A program made the position numbers and the translations under genes. The notes under the pieces were generated by a model. That model worked only from the letters and a program-made list of their open reading frames with translations. It had not been told where the DNA came from and did no database searches. Below are positions 33,401 to 41,467 of a stretch of DNA of 47,501 bases, one piece after another. Numbering within the stretch: position 1 is the stretch's first letter; each line of letters opens with the position of its first letter. The stretch comes from Kiritimatiellia bacterium. GTDB taxonomy: Bacteria; Verrucomicrobiota; Kiritimatiellia; RFP12; UBA1067. The stretch lies in contig JAFTCL010000050.1 in assembly GCA_017454745.1 (NCBI GenBank), positions 1-47,501 of the forward strand, read 5' to 3'.

Positions 33401-35642
33401 TATCACCTTCCACCACATCGGTTCCCTCGCTGCGGCCCAGTTTGAGGAAGTCCAGATTGTCGGGGTCGGCGCCGTAATTCATCTCCATGTAATGTTTGGT
33501 GAAATGGTCGCGGAAATTCTCGATACCCCAATATTCGCCGTTAACGTACACCACCGTCGGCTCGTAATCCTGATAGGCGGTCTTCAGGAACGGGCGGAAA
33601 ATGTTCTGCCCCACCGCATCGCGAATCAGGGTGTACTGCCAGTCATTGCCGCTGTTCCGAAGCAGGAAACGCTTGTAGGCCGGGGTGCCGCGGTCGCCGA
33701 ACAACGGATAATTGATCTTCTTTTTGCCGTACTCTTTGCGGGCGTAGAAACGCAGCGTTTTTTGCGCTACCGAGCGGGAATAGCCGCCGTGGTTGCGCAC
33801 CCCGAGCTGTTGGGCGAACGCCTCCTCCCGGGTACCGGACTCGAACAGCTGGAAACACACCGGGCGCTCCCACTCCATGCCGTGCTGGAAATAGTTGGCG
33901 TTCGGCTTGCCAACCGCATGGGAACCGAACCCGTTGGCATTGTAAACATCTCCCGGCACCATCAGTCCGATATCGTCGGCGAAAAAGTTTTCCTCGTCCG
34001 TCTGGAGCGACACCACACGCAGCGTGTGCTGGTTGGAAATGTTGCCGATCAACCAAGTGCCGATCGCTTCGAATTCCGACGCTATCCCGTTCTTGAACGC
34101 CCGCGCACGGATTACGTTGACATTCGGCTGGTCTACGGTCGGTTCGACCCAGGCGAATCCCTTGTAACTGGAACTGGCGAGTTCCGGCGGGTTGGTGCGG
34201 ATTAGGCAGAGCCGGTTGGTTTTGCTGCAACAGTCGCTTAGGGTAAACGGCGCGGTGTACTTGAAACAACGGTCGGTCTCGTATGGCACCGGGGTGGAAC
34301 CGTCGGTGGTGTAGTAGATGTCGGCATCGCCGTCGAAAGAGATGTCAACCTCCACCGGACTGCTGTAAAAACCTGGCGGGGTGGAAAACACCGGCCGCTC
34401 ACCGCCCTCCAAATAACCTTCGGGCAGCGTGAAGGAAATTTCCGCCAAAGAACAGTAGCCGGTGGGCGAATAGTAACGGATGTACTGGTAGTCAAAAGCC
34501 GGGGTTTCGAAAGTCACCTCGGTTACGGCGTTCGTCGGAGGGGTTTCCGTGATGGTGTACAAAGTAACGGCATCCGAGAAATCGGAAGTATTCGCCACCT
34601 GGACCATTCCGCCCTGCATCCGGTAAGGACGGTTAGAACGCGGAGCGTAACGCACCCCGGTGATTGCCTGACCGCGTTCCAGCCGCAACCCCACCCACGA
34701 TTTGTTTTTGTTGGAGGCTTGGCAGTAATTGAGAATGTCGCCGTCAAAAGCGTTGGTGATGGTGGAACCGGAGAAACTGGCGATGATGCTGCCGGTCGCT
34801 TCCTTACGGAAAATCAGTTCCGCTTTTTTCGAAGCGTCAGAACCGGCCGGGTTTTTTCCGCGCACCTTGTATTCCGCCGAATCCGTCATCGCGTAATCGT
34901 ACCACACCGTTTTTCCCCCGCCTTGCGCCGGGACGATGGTGTCAACGGTTTCATAATTGTCATCGCCGGACAACCTGCGGCGGATTTCGTAAATCTGCGG
35001 CACCAGCGGATCGATCGACCACTGCAGGCCGGCCTTGCCGTTGATGAACCAGGCGTTTTCGATAACCGGCTCCTGCGGCGGCTCAAACCCCTCATCCGAA
35101 ACGTAACCGTAAAACTCCAAAAAGCTGCAGTTTCCGCAACAACTGCTGGCACCAGATCCGGCGTTGGGACTGATAATGCGGAAGAAGGTGAACTGTTGGG
35201 GATTCTCCGCCGACACCGGCGCCTCCACTATCGTCTTGGCGTTCCAGCCGGAGGGTGTCGCGATAACGTGCAAGGTTACGGCATCGGAAAAGTCTGCCGT
35301 GTTGGCACCCTGAATGTAACAGCCGTTGAGACGGTCTGCATTGCCGGAACGGCCGCAATAGCGGATTTTGGTCAACCAAGAAGGTTTGGATATCTGAATA
35401 CCCGCCCAACATCCGCCCACGTTGTTGGACGCCGTAGGCGGGTCGAAAAAGGTCGAAGTGTTACCGTCGAACACGTGTTCCTTGGTGTCGCCCCGGTCAT
35501 TCCACGACCCGTCGGTTCCCAACACCACAAGCTTGCCATCGGAACCGGTCACGCCCAAGTCGTTCAATTTGGTCAAAGACCAATCAGCCGACACCGCCGT
35601 AGCCAAAAACAAAAATATCAAAGTCAGAATTCGTCTGCCCAT
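30429..35642 (-). CDS. Large exported CotH-family protein with discoidin and lamin-tail domains
   Basis: The protein has 1,737 residues from the ATG at 35642 (AGGAGA upstream), with signal peptide MGRRILTLIFLFLATAVSA. Rough order: discoidin-like (30-190); Fn3-like; second discoidin-like (about 285-410, AFDGDILNYCQASNKNKSWV); chitobiase C-terminal-like domain (about 420-500, FSTPPGFYSSPVEVDISFDG); CotH kinase fold (about 530-950); lamin tail domain (about 1060-1180); bacterial beta repeat; Fn3; and a third discoidin-like domain (about 1480-1600). CotH active-site-like acids are Asp795 in GNSDWVDNN and Asp829/Asp831 in VYDTDGG. CotH proteins phosphorylate spore-coat proteins in Bacillus. Here a surface protein kinase or binding role is inferred. 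It heads the run leading to the sigma factor. Confidence 0.8.
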   Translation of the reverse strand: MGRRILTLIFLFLATAVSADWSLTKLNDLGVTGSDGKLVVLGTDGSWNDRGDTKEHVFDGNTSTFFDPPTASNNVGGCWAGIQISKPSWLTKIRYCGRSGNADRLNGCYIQGANTADFSDAVTLHVIATPSGWNAKTIVEAPVSAENPQQFTFFRIISPNAGSGASSCCGNCSFLEFYGYVSDEGFEPPQEPVIENAWFINGKAGLQWSIDPLVPQIYEIRRRLSGDDNYETVDTIVPAQGGGKTVWYDYAMTDSAEYKVRGKNPAGSDASKKAELIFRKEATGSIIASFSGSTITNAFDGDILNYCQASNKNKSWVGLRLERGQAITGVRYAPRSNRPYRMQGGMVQVANTSDFSDAVTLYTITETPPTNAVTEVTFETPAFDYQYIRYYSPTGYCSLAEISFTLPEGYLEGGERPVFSTPPGFYSSPVEVDISFDGDADIYYTTDGSTPVPYETDRCFKYTAPFTLSDCCSKTNRLCLIRTNPPELASSSYKGFAWVEPTVDQPNVNVIRARAFKNGIASEFEAIGTWLIGNISNQHTLRVVSLQTDEENFFADDIGLMVPGDVYNANGFGSHAVGKPNANYFQHGMEWERPVCFQLFESGTREEAFAQQLGVRNHGGYSRSVAQKTLRFYARKEYGKKKINYPLFGDRGTPAYKRFLLRNSGNDWQYTLIRDAVGQNIFRPFLKTAYQDYEPTVVYVNGEYWGIENFRDHFTKHYMEMNYGADPDNLDFLKLGRSEGTDVVEGDIVEWEALRKYAKSHDLSVQEYYDYMCRRIDVENMIDYFICEMYTGNSDWVDNNQGIWRERVSYDGEELPAPHDGRWRWMVYDTDGGLSNVNKDMYNGAALNDPLFAAMIKNPDYRNRFVTRCCDLFNSAVAPERACAYFDAAVEKIRSEMPRHIARWGMPAGSMSKWDSNLASIRSFLQNRPAAFRSLMASWFSLGELRTVSLAVRGNGKVAFNTLRTGDADGEIATPWSGIYYNGQTVTLNAQPAVSSEFLCWEINGEVFETPSLEVELSADTSITAVFADLPDVEYETPMVVVNDIMAEADTEDWFELFNAGICTVDLTGYLLYDDSPAHAYEIPAGVTLKSGEFLLVKAGQAYCGLQEDGSLWVDFGLGKKGDAVTLVAPDRTTVVDVCVFGAQTKNVSWGRLENGPDNEWAAQPVTTCGVPNRSPAATGLWLPNGIGINVDPGETLEYDFGLVAEAADAGIYTLIGNADTTATVSADGRFSWMIPSDVARQIYIFRVLWNGTDSDGQPAFDESTLVVGIGGRNVYEITVDVNYPDVGMATGGGQYEEGTVVTLAATAPTEGWKFVGWSDGFVGMTRHVTVKRNASYTALYFYDLDPISPVGATFLNGHPLVYWPEKNAAVPVSYVVCRSDAVDGNYEAIATVTGNVYVDSAVNSEGKFYRVAVQWQDMTGGLSAACSAYSSGKTRLMKGPVIGTAGSWNNNGDDRYKVFDGDTTTFFDSPDSIGWAGLDLGDNHNRTFTSLRYYARSNWASRMTDGVFQFSDITDGVNTFENPVTVFTVSSASASRWTSATLNRTLSQRYFRYLGPSGGHCNVAEIELYGYDQLPDKPIGFAGSAGIRSVSLSWTLSGDVLGSVVLTNGVPAVFVSGTSAVVGGLGDSQSVECRVMSLYYNGCNADAPTLTLTTLPPPELPPFVGNLPFDSGELTVFLPEVLDERLELVGSEDLTLPRDQWQPVEAEFEILPDGRVKVVIQSDRPKMFFTIRMRVQ

Positions 35643-35687
35643 GCCTGTCTCCTGTGAAAAGGAACAGAAACCCAATTAATAGACGAT

Positions 35688-35716
35688 ATTCTATCATTTT
35701 TCTGAAACCAAAACAA
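35688..35716 (-). promoter_or_regulatory. Promoter of the CotH-DedA-sigma run
   Basis: On the minus strand TTGTTT (35716-35711), 17 bases, TAGAAT (35693-35688), 45 bases before the CotH ATG. Confidence 0.6.
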
Positions 35717-35809
35717 CGCAAATATGAATGGTTCTATAAAACTTTTGTCCCCATTGCATACAGGGCGAGATTATTATTTTGCTAACGGTAAGACTGGCGG
35801 TGCGCTAGG

Positions 35810-37192
35810 CTACCGCAACAGGGACATAACGTCGGTATCGCAACCGAACTGGCGCATTACTGACTGCATTTCGTTGCGGAAATCCTGTTCCGTCTGCAAA
35901 CGGTTTTGCACCGTGGTAAGGGCGTGCAAGACGGTGGCGTGGGTACGGCTGAAAGCCTTGCCGATTTGCGGCAACGAATTTGAAGTCAATTTACGGCAAA
36001 GGAACATCGCCACCTGACGGGCCTGCGCAATGTTTTTCGGTCGCTCGGGGCCAATGATGTCTTCGTAGGAGATCTTGTAAAACACGGCGACTTTTTCCAG
36101 AATCTCTTTGCAGGTCAGATTGTTGGAACGCTCTTGGTCAATCTGGTCTTTCAACAACGAGCGCAGACTCCCGACGGTCAACACCGTGCCGGGAGAGAGC
36201 GACATGAATGTCACCACCCGGTTCAGAGCGCCTTCCAAACTGCGAACGTTTGAAGTGATGTTGTCCGCAATAAATGTAAGCAGTTCGTCATCCACCTTGA
36301 ACTGGCAGGAGGACTGCTTGTACCGCAAAATCGCCAAACGGGTCTCAAAGTCCGGACACTCGATCTGGGTAACCAACCCGCACTCGAAACGCGACACCAA
36401 CCGGGGTTCCAACCCCTTCAGCTCTTTAGGCGGCAGGTCGCTGGTCATGATGATCTGCTTACGCGCGGCCGACAACTCGTTGAAGGTGTGGAAGAACTCC
36501 TCCTGCAAGGCGTTCTTGCCGGCGAAAAACTGGACATCGTCCACCATCAGCACATCCGCCTTGCGATATTTTTCGCGGAAAGCGTTGGTGGCGTTGTTGC
36601 GCAACGAATCGACATATTCGTTCAGCAGCGTTTCAGAACTGACGTAACGGACGGTGTAGTTCCAATTTTTGATGATCTGGTGGCCGATGGCCTGCATCAA
36701 ATGTGTTTTTCCGATCCCGGTATCGCCGTAAATGAACAGCGGGTTAAACGCCCGCCCGGGGGACTGGGCGACCCCCAACGCCGCGCCATGGGCAAAGCTG
36801 TTGGACGGTCCGGTCACAAAATTCTCAAAAGTGAACTGGGGGTCAAGCGGGGTGCTGGGGAAAACGCTACGGCGCTTTGGAACAACGGTTGCAGCCTTAG
36901 GGGCGGGCGTTGGCGAAGAGTCCGGTTCCGAAACATCCTCGGACGGCACCGCGCAAAACTCCACCGACGAAACCGACGGCGCGTCGGGAATCTGGCGCAA
37001 CGCCTCAGAAATCTTTTCGAGATAATGATCCCGGAGCCATCCGGCGGCAAATTCGTCCGAAGCGCCCAACAACAGGCGGCCCTCGGCGAAATCTATGGGC
37101 TTTACCCCGGCAATCCAACGCTGATAGGCATCTTGAGGCACCAAGACCTCAAGCACCCGGCAGGCGCCAGACCATATCTCGGAAGCATTCAT
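35810..37192 (-). CDS. dnaA: Chromosomal replication initiator DnaA
   Basis: The protein has 460 residues with the four-domain DnaA layout. It has an N-terminal domain I (IWSGACRVLEVLVPQDAYQRW), a short Pro/Ser linker (about 90-115), an AAA+ domain III and a C-terminal DNA-binding domain IV. Walker A is GDTGIGKT (156-163) and Walker B is VLMVDDVQFF, followed by SRFECGLV with the arginine finger region. The domain IV signature, usually GRDHTTV, here reads SRTHATV (Ser415 to Val421). DnaA opens the origin by binding DnaA boxes. The gene follows the PpiD-like gene by 29 bases and no dnaN is nearby, so dnaA is not in its classic neighbourhood. No cluster of DnaA boxes is visible. Confidence 0.93.
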   Translation of the reverse strand: MNASEIWSGACRVLEVLVPQDAYQRWIAGVKPIDFAEGRLLLGASDEFAAGWLRDHYLEKISEALRQIPDAPSVSSVEFCAVPSEDVSEPDSSPTPAPKAATVVPKRRSVFPSTPLDPQFTFENFVTGPSNSFAHGAALGVAQSPGRAFNPLFIYGDTGIGKTHLMQAIGHQIIKNWNYTVRYVSSETLLNEYVDSLRNNATNAFREKYRKADVLMVDDVQFFAGKNALQEEFFHTFNELSAARKQIIMTSDLPPKELKGLEPRLVSRFECGLVTQIECPDFETRLAILRYKQSSCQFKVDDELLTFIADNITSNVRSLEGALNRVVTFMSLSPGTVLTVGSLRSLLKDQIDQERSNNLTCKEILEKVAVFYKISYEDIIGPERPKNIAQARQVAMFLCRKLTSNSLPQIGKAFSRTHATVLHALTTVQNRLQTEQDFRNEMQSVMRQFGCDTDVMSLLR

Positions 37193-37221
37193 CGGGACAC
37201 TCGAAAAGGAAAAACGAAAAC

Positions 37222-38943
37222 CTACTCTTTGGATTCTGTTGTTGAGGAGGCGGTAGCCGCCTCGTCCGCAGCAGCCGCTTCGTCTGCGGCGGCTGCGGAA
37301 TCTCCGGCGTCATTTGACTTTGCGTCGGGGTCGTCAATTTCAATCTTTGTTTCCAGCTTTTGCCGGCCAAGATTCCACGACAACCAATCGTTAAACAGCT
37401 GACCGCTGGCGCGGCGGGCGAGCCCGGAACGGACCTGGGAACGGGCCATGTCGGCGGCCAGCGCATCGCCTTCCTGGCGATCCTGCACGTAAACCAGCAA
37501 CGATTTCGTGGAGCTGGCGGGAATCGGGTCGGAGATTTTCCCCTTCTGCACCGACATCGCCCCGTAAGCCACCGAGAAATTGTTTTCAAACTTCGCGTTG
37601 GAAATGTCGCTCACCGAATAGGTCACCGAGGTGGAAACGTTCATACCCAACGCCTTGGCGGAATCCTCAAACCCTTTTCCATCCGCCACGGACTTCTCAA
37701 GCTGAGACTTAAGATCCTTAAGCATCGTGTCAAAAGCGTCCGACCGGGCGCGGGAGACCGCCTGGTTTTTAACCTCGGTCTTCACCTTGCCGTATTCCGG
37801 GACATGGGCGGCCTCCTGCTTGACCAACTCCATGACGTACACCTTTTTGGTACCCTCAACCACCGCGAAGCGGGAATCGGACGACTCCATATCCAGTTCA
37901 AACGCCTGCGAGACGAACTCGCGCGCGTTTTCGCCAACCCAGCGGCCGCTGTCGGTCGCGGAAAACATCGGCGAAATGGAGATGGTGAGGTTGTTATCCT
38001 TGGCGAAGGAACCCAAGACCCCCTCGAAGCTGTTGCTAACGCTGCTGTCGAGCTTACCGAAGACCTGGAACTGCGCCGACGTTGACGCGGTGTAAACCGC
38101 TGCTTCCAGCTTCAACTCTTCGGTGATCTTGTCGCGCACCTCTTCCAGCGGAATCGCTTCGGAAACATTGTTGGTGGTGGTGCGGGTGTATTTGTCGGCG
38201 TTCGAATCGTAATAATCCTGGATCTCGGCATCACTCACCGTAACCGATGCGACGAAATTGGAGGCGGGCAGGGAGACATACTTGACCTGCACCTGATCGG
38301 GCAACGCGAAGTCGTCCTTATGTTCCTCATAGTACTTCTTGTAGTTCTCTTCCGTGAGGTTCATATCCGCCTTGGTGTAGCGGTTGCTGACCGCCGCCAC
38401 CTGAACGGTGAACTTGTCGGTCATGCCGGCCAACTCGTCCTCCAGCTCCATCGGGGAGACCCAAGACGCGGTGTTGGCGAGCATGGCGCTCTTGGTGATT
38501 GCCAGCTGGTCGCGAACCAACTCCTCATACAGACCCTCGTTAAGCCCTTGGGCGCGAAGCACTTGGCGATAGAGGTTGATGTCAAAACCGTTCGCCCCCT
38601 GGAAAGCGGGGAACTCGCGGATGGTCTGCTGGATCTCGCTGTCCGTAACCGCCATGCCGTTCGCCTTGGCGGTGCCGATCGCGGCGATCTGCTCCCATGC
38701 CCGGCGGTCAATCACGTGCGCCGGAGTCGAGTGGTCGGCGTTGCGTCCGAACCCGCGCAACGATGTCTCAATGCGCCTAAACTCCATAGACGAAATACTC
38801 TTGCCGTTCAGCTGCCCGGCGGTTTCTTTGGGAATGGTCTTGCGGCAGGAATCTACCGCGACAAAAGCAAATGCGATAACGATGGCGAAGAAACCCCACA
38901 GGATACGGTTCCGGATGAGGCGGTTAAAGTGATAGATAAACAC
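37222..38943 (-). CDS. Membrane-anchored PpiD/SurA-like periplasmic chaperone
   Basis: The protein has 573 residues beginning with GTG (38943; GGGTG upstream). One membrane helix near 12-30 (ILWGFFAIVIAFAFVAVDSC) is followed by a SurA-N-type helical domain (GKSISSMEFRRIETSLRG, VTDSEIQQTIREFPAFQG). PPIase-related regions come next (YYEEHKDDFALPDQVQVKYV; PEYGKVKTEVKNQAVSRA), and the protein ends in a low-complexity Ala/Asp/Glu tail. This matches PpiD, which helps proteins leaving the Sec translocon to fold. Whether isomerase activity remains is unclear. It lies directly upstream of dnaA, with no promoter visible between them. Confidence 0.8.
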   Translation of the reverse strand: MFIYHFNRLIRNRILWGFFAIVIAFAFVAVDSCRKTIPKETAGQLNGKSISSMEFRRIETSLRGFGRNADHSTPAHVIDRRAWEQIAAIGTAKANGMAVTDSEIQQTIREFPAFQGANGFDINLYRQVLRAQGLNEGLYEELVRDQLAITKSAMLANTASWVSPMELEDELAGMTDKFTVQVAAVSNRYTKADMNLTEENYKKYYEEHKDDFALPDQVQVKYVSLPASNFVASVTVSDAEIQDYYDSNADKYTRTTTNNVSEAIPLEEVRDKITEELKLEAAVYTASTSAQFQVFGKLDSSVSNSFEGVLGSFAKDNNLTISISPMFSATDSGRWVGENAREFVSQAFELDMESSDSRFAVVEGTKKVYVMELVKQEAAHVPEYGKVKTEVKNQAVSRARSDAFDTMLKDLKSQLEKSVADGKGFEDSAKALGMNVSTSVTYSVSDISNAKFENNFSVAYGAMSVQKGKISDPIPASSTKSLLVYVQDRQEGDALAADMARSQVRSGLARRASGQLFNDWLSWNLGRQKLETKIEIDDPDAKSNDAGDSAAAADEAAAADEAATASSTTESKE

Positions 38944-38979
38944 GGCTTGACACCCAATTGAAACAGTTTCCGCACGCGG

Positions 38980-39028
38980 GAAAAATCACTCTGGGCGCCG
39001 GCCCGCGTACGACTGCGCCAGCGCCCAG
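38980..39028 (-). terminator. Intrinsic terminator of the FecR-like gene
   Basis: CTGGGCGC (38991-38998) and GCGCCCAG (39021-39028) form an 8-bp GC stem. On the minus strand it is followed after AGTGA by TTTTT. It separates the FecR-like gene from the PpiD-dnaA unit. Confidence 0.7.
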
Positions 39029-39044
39029 ACTCAAATCCACAATC

Positions 39045-40019
39045 CTACAGGTCTTTGTCCGCGTCTGCGGCGGGTTCGGCGGCTGCCGGCGCTTCCTTAT
39101 CCTTCTCCGGGGCAACCAGCACCGGCAGGTTATCATCGGCAGGCTCTTCCTCTTCCTTCTTGACCAGCTCGCCGGTGGCCAGCGTCGGACGACCGATCAC
39201 ATACGCGAAGCGGTGCTCCTGACGCCCCTGATGGTTTACCGCCAACACGGAAACCACGGTACGCCCGCCGACCGGTGCGCGCTCGCGCCAAATTTTAACC
39301 ACTGCCTTGGGCGTCATGGTGTGCTTCACCGGCTCTTCGGTACCGCTGTCCAAGGTGATGCCGAAATCGCCGCTGACGCTGGCGATACGGCTCAACGCGC
39401 GACCTTCGGTGGTCTCGATGCTGACGACATTCGCGGCGCGCAGCGCCGGAATGGTATATTGCGGACCTTCGACCTCGCACGCACCGGTGATGGTGTTGGC
39501 GACGAAAGTCTCGGTAGTGCCATTGTAGCTGACCTTATACTCGCCCTTACCGGTCATGCTCTTACAAAGCGCGTTGTCGGTGAGCAGGTTGAACGAGCCG
39601 TCCGGAGTGTTGTCGCGCAGATTAGTCTTGGCAACGCCGTTTAGCAACCGCACGATGCGGGCATCCGGATTTTTGCGGCTCGCGGTCGCCAACAGTTCTG
39701 ACGACGGCGCCAGCGTCACCGAATCCTCGCGGGAGAAAATCAGCGAAAACGTGCCGTCCGCCCCGGTACGGAATTTACACCCCATCGGATAAGCCTTGCG
39801 CTCCATTACCGGAGCCCAAGCGCCCGTGTCGGGGTTTAAAACCTCACAAACACCCTTGACTTCCGCCGCGCGAACCAAAGGTTCGTACTTCAACACCTGC
39901 TCTTCGGCCGGTGTAGCCTGAGCCTGCTCCGGCGCCGCCTCGCCCTGCGCGTACGCGCCCAACGCCAAAAACGCTGCCGCACAAGTTCCTACCACCAAGA
40001 TACCTGCTTTTTCCTTCAT
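39045..40019 (-). CDS. Exported FecR-domain-like protein
   Basis: The protein has 324 residues with a signal peptide of about 1-24 (VVGTCAAAFLALGAYAQG). The middle resembles FecR/LysM-type regulatory domains: VRAAEVKGVCEVLN, GCKFRTGADGTFSLIFSREDSVTLAPSSELL, then NTITGACEVEG with a beta-rich repeat. The C-terminus is acidic and Ala/Pro/Glu/Lys-rich (KKEEEEPADDN to AADADKDL), probably unstructured. There is no TonB receptor or sigma gene next to it, so a classical iron-signalling role is unlikely. It is a single-gene unit with a near-consensus promoter and its own terminator. Confidence 0.65.
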   Translation of the reverse strand: MKEKAGILVVGTCAAAFLALGAYAQGEAAPEQAQATPAEEQVLKYEPLVRAAEVKGVCEVLNPDTGAWAPVMERKAYPMGCKFRTGADGTFSLIFSREDSVTLAPSSELLATASRKNPDARIVRLLNGVAKTNLRDNTPDGSFNLLTDNALCKSMTGKGEYKVSYNGTTETFVANTITGACEVEGPQYTIPALRAANVVSIETTEGRALSRIASVSGDFGITLDSGTEEPVKHTMTPKAVVKIWRERAPVGGRTVVSVLAVNHQGRQEHRFAYVIGRPTLATGELVKKEEEEPADDNLPVLVAPEKDKEAPAAAEPAADADKDL

Positions 40020-40084
40020 GGGAACCGCTTCCTTATTATGTGGATGAACGAAAACACCACTCCCTCATTACAAGAGATGCGTAA

Positions 40085-40113
40085 ATCATAAACCAAACCG
40101 GGGCAATAGTCAA
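40085..40113 (-). promoter_or_regulatory. Promoter of the FecR-like gene
   Basis: On the minus strand TTGACT (40113-40108), 17 bases, TATGAT (40090-40085). This is the best sigma-70 match in the window, 65 bases before the ATG. Confidence 0.72.
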
Positions 40114-40150
40114 TGCGAATCAGCCGGAAAGCAAAAGATTTCGAACAAAA

Positions 40151-41161
40151 TCAGACCAAACCCCGCTCAATCAGCGTTTCGGCGATTTCAACCGCGTTCA
40201 GCGCGGCACCGCGCAACAGCTGGTCGCCGGAAACGAACATCTCCAGCCCTCGCTTGTCGGCGCGGCTGATATCCTGCCGGATCCGCCCGGCAAGCACCTC
40301 GTAGCGCCCCGTAGCGTCAAGCGGCATCGGATATCCGCCGTTCAGCGGGTCATCCACCACCTTGACGCCCTTGGCGGCGCGAAGAATTTCCCTGGCCTCG
40401 TCGGGGGTGATCTCATCCTCGAACTCCAGGTTAAGCGACTCGGAGTGCGCACGGGCTACCGGCACCCGCACACAGGTGCAGGAGAGCATCAGGTCCGGCA
40501 GATGGAGCATCTTGCGGGACTCGTTGCGCATCTTCAGCTCTTCCAGCGTATACCAGTTTTCCTCGTCGAACTTGTCGATGTGGGGAATGAGGTTGCAGGT
40601 GAGCTGGTGCTGGAAGGCTTTCACGGTGAGCGGGCGTCCCGCCGCGTAATCCTGAATCTGCTGCTCCAATTCGGCCAACCCCGGGGCTCCGGCCCCGGAC
40701 GCGGCCTGATAGGTGGCCGCCACCAGCCGCTTCAGTTTTTTCGCCCGGTGCAGGGGCGCCACCGCCTCCAGCATGATCGCCGTGGTGCAGTTCGGGTTGG
40801 CAATCACCCCGTGGTTCCAATCCAAATCCTCCGGGTTGACCTGCGGCACCACCAGCGGCACATCGGGGTCTTGACGGAAGGCGCGGGAGTTGTCGATCAT
40901 TTTCGCGCCGGCCCGAACCACCGCGTCTCGCAACTGGATCGCCACGTCGGTCTTGCCCGCAAAAAGCACGATGTCCAATCCCTTGAAACTCTCTTCGCCA
41001 GCTTTAAGGACATGGTAAGTTTCGCCCAGGATTTCTTCGTCGCGCTCCCGCGACGCAAAAACCTGAACCTTGCCACACGGGAACTTGCGATCCTTCAGGA
41101 CCTTAATCATCTCGGTGCCGACCGCGCCAACGCCGACCAGCCCCACATTGTACTGCTTCAT
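40151..41161 (-). CDS. asd: Aspartate-semialdehyde dehydrogenase
   Basis: The protein has 336 residues. The NADP-binding motif GLVGVGAVGTEMI is at the N-terminus. The active-site Cys125 is in ANPNCTTAIMLEAV, and the base His239 is in VRVPVARAHSESL. QAASGAGAPGLAEL and the end LRGAALNAVEIAETLIE are also typical. The enzyme reduces aspartyl phosphate to the semialdehyde, the branch point to lysine/diaminopimelate, threonine and methionine. The ATG at 41161 has AGGA upstream. It is a single-gene unit, and its leader starts with a hairpin at the predicted transcription start. Confidence 0.95.
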   Translation of the reverse strand: MKQYNVGLVGVGAVGTEMIKVLKDRKFPCGKVQVFASRERDEEILGETYHVLKAGEESFKGLDIVLFAGKTDVAIQLRDAVVRAGAKMIDNSRAFRQDPDVPLVVPQVNPEDLDWNHGVIANPNCTTAIMLEAVAPLHRAKKLKRLVAATYQAASGAGAPGLAELEQQIQDYAAGRPLTVKAFQHQLTCNLIPHIDKFDEENWYTLEELKMRNESRKMLHLPDLMLSCTCVRVPVARAHSESLNLEFEDEITPDEAREILRAAKGVKVVDDPLNGGYPMPLDATGRYEVLAGRIRQDISRADKRGLEMFVSGDQLLRGAALNAVEIAETLIERGLV

Positions 41162-41208
41162 CTTCTTATTCCTAGCCGTTACCGGACCGGGCTAAAACCC
41201 CTAGGCCC

Positions 41209-41261
41209 GCTCAAAAAAAAATTGAGCAGGATAGAGTAATAAAAGCGGCGGGAAATTGCAA
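41209..41261 (-). promoter_or_regulatory. asd promoter and 5' hairpin
   Basis: On the minus strand TTGCAA (41261-41256), 17 bases, TACTCT (41238-41233), giving a start near 41227. Exactly there a perfect 6-bp stem begins: GCTCAA (41227-41222) and TTGAGC (41214-41209) around a T-only loop. The rest of the leader (41208-41162) contains a weaker GGGC/GCCC pairing. Confidence 0.55.
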
Positions 41262-41298
41262 TCCGTAATTTTCAAAAATTTTTGAACTTTGGTTTTAG

Positions 41299-41310
41299 CC
41301 GCACGTGCGG
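41299..41310. promoter_or_regulatory. 12-base perfect palindrome CCGCACGTGCGG
   Basis: It lies 38 bases upstream of the -35 box of the LamG/PKD gene, between the two divergent promoters. It could be an operator for that gene or for asd. No related copy was noticed in the window. Confidence 0.45.
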
Positions 41311-41347
41311 TCATTCTTGCCGCGAGTTTTCCATATATTATAAGTAA

Positions 41348-41376
41348 TTGACTTCGAACCAGAATAATGTTAAATT
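41348..41376 (+). promoter_or_regulatory. Promoter of the LamG/PKD surface protein
   Basis: TTGACT (41348-41353), 17 bases, TAAATT (41371-41376). This gives a leader of about 85 bases. The 306-base gap between asd and this gene (41162-41467) holds no ORF, only these control elements. Confidence 0.65.
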
Positions 41377-41467
41377 AATTTGTGGATATTGTAAATGGGA
41401 TTAGGAGGCTGTCCCCACACACAAGAACGGGAATGCCTTTATTAATGCCTTGCAAGGAGTGGAACGT

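Noticed and set aside
32865..34205. Plus-strand open frame of 446 codons inside the CotH gene
   Set aside because: The CotH protein reads through this region with intact domain motifs and the frame has no recognisable protein features.
41380..41395. Replication origin near the TGTGGATAT in the asd-LamG gap
   Set aside because: Only one DnaA-box-like 9-mer is present, with no cluster or AT-rich unwinding region, and dnaA is 4 kb away in an operon.
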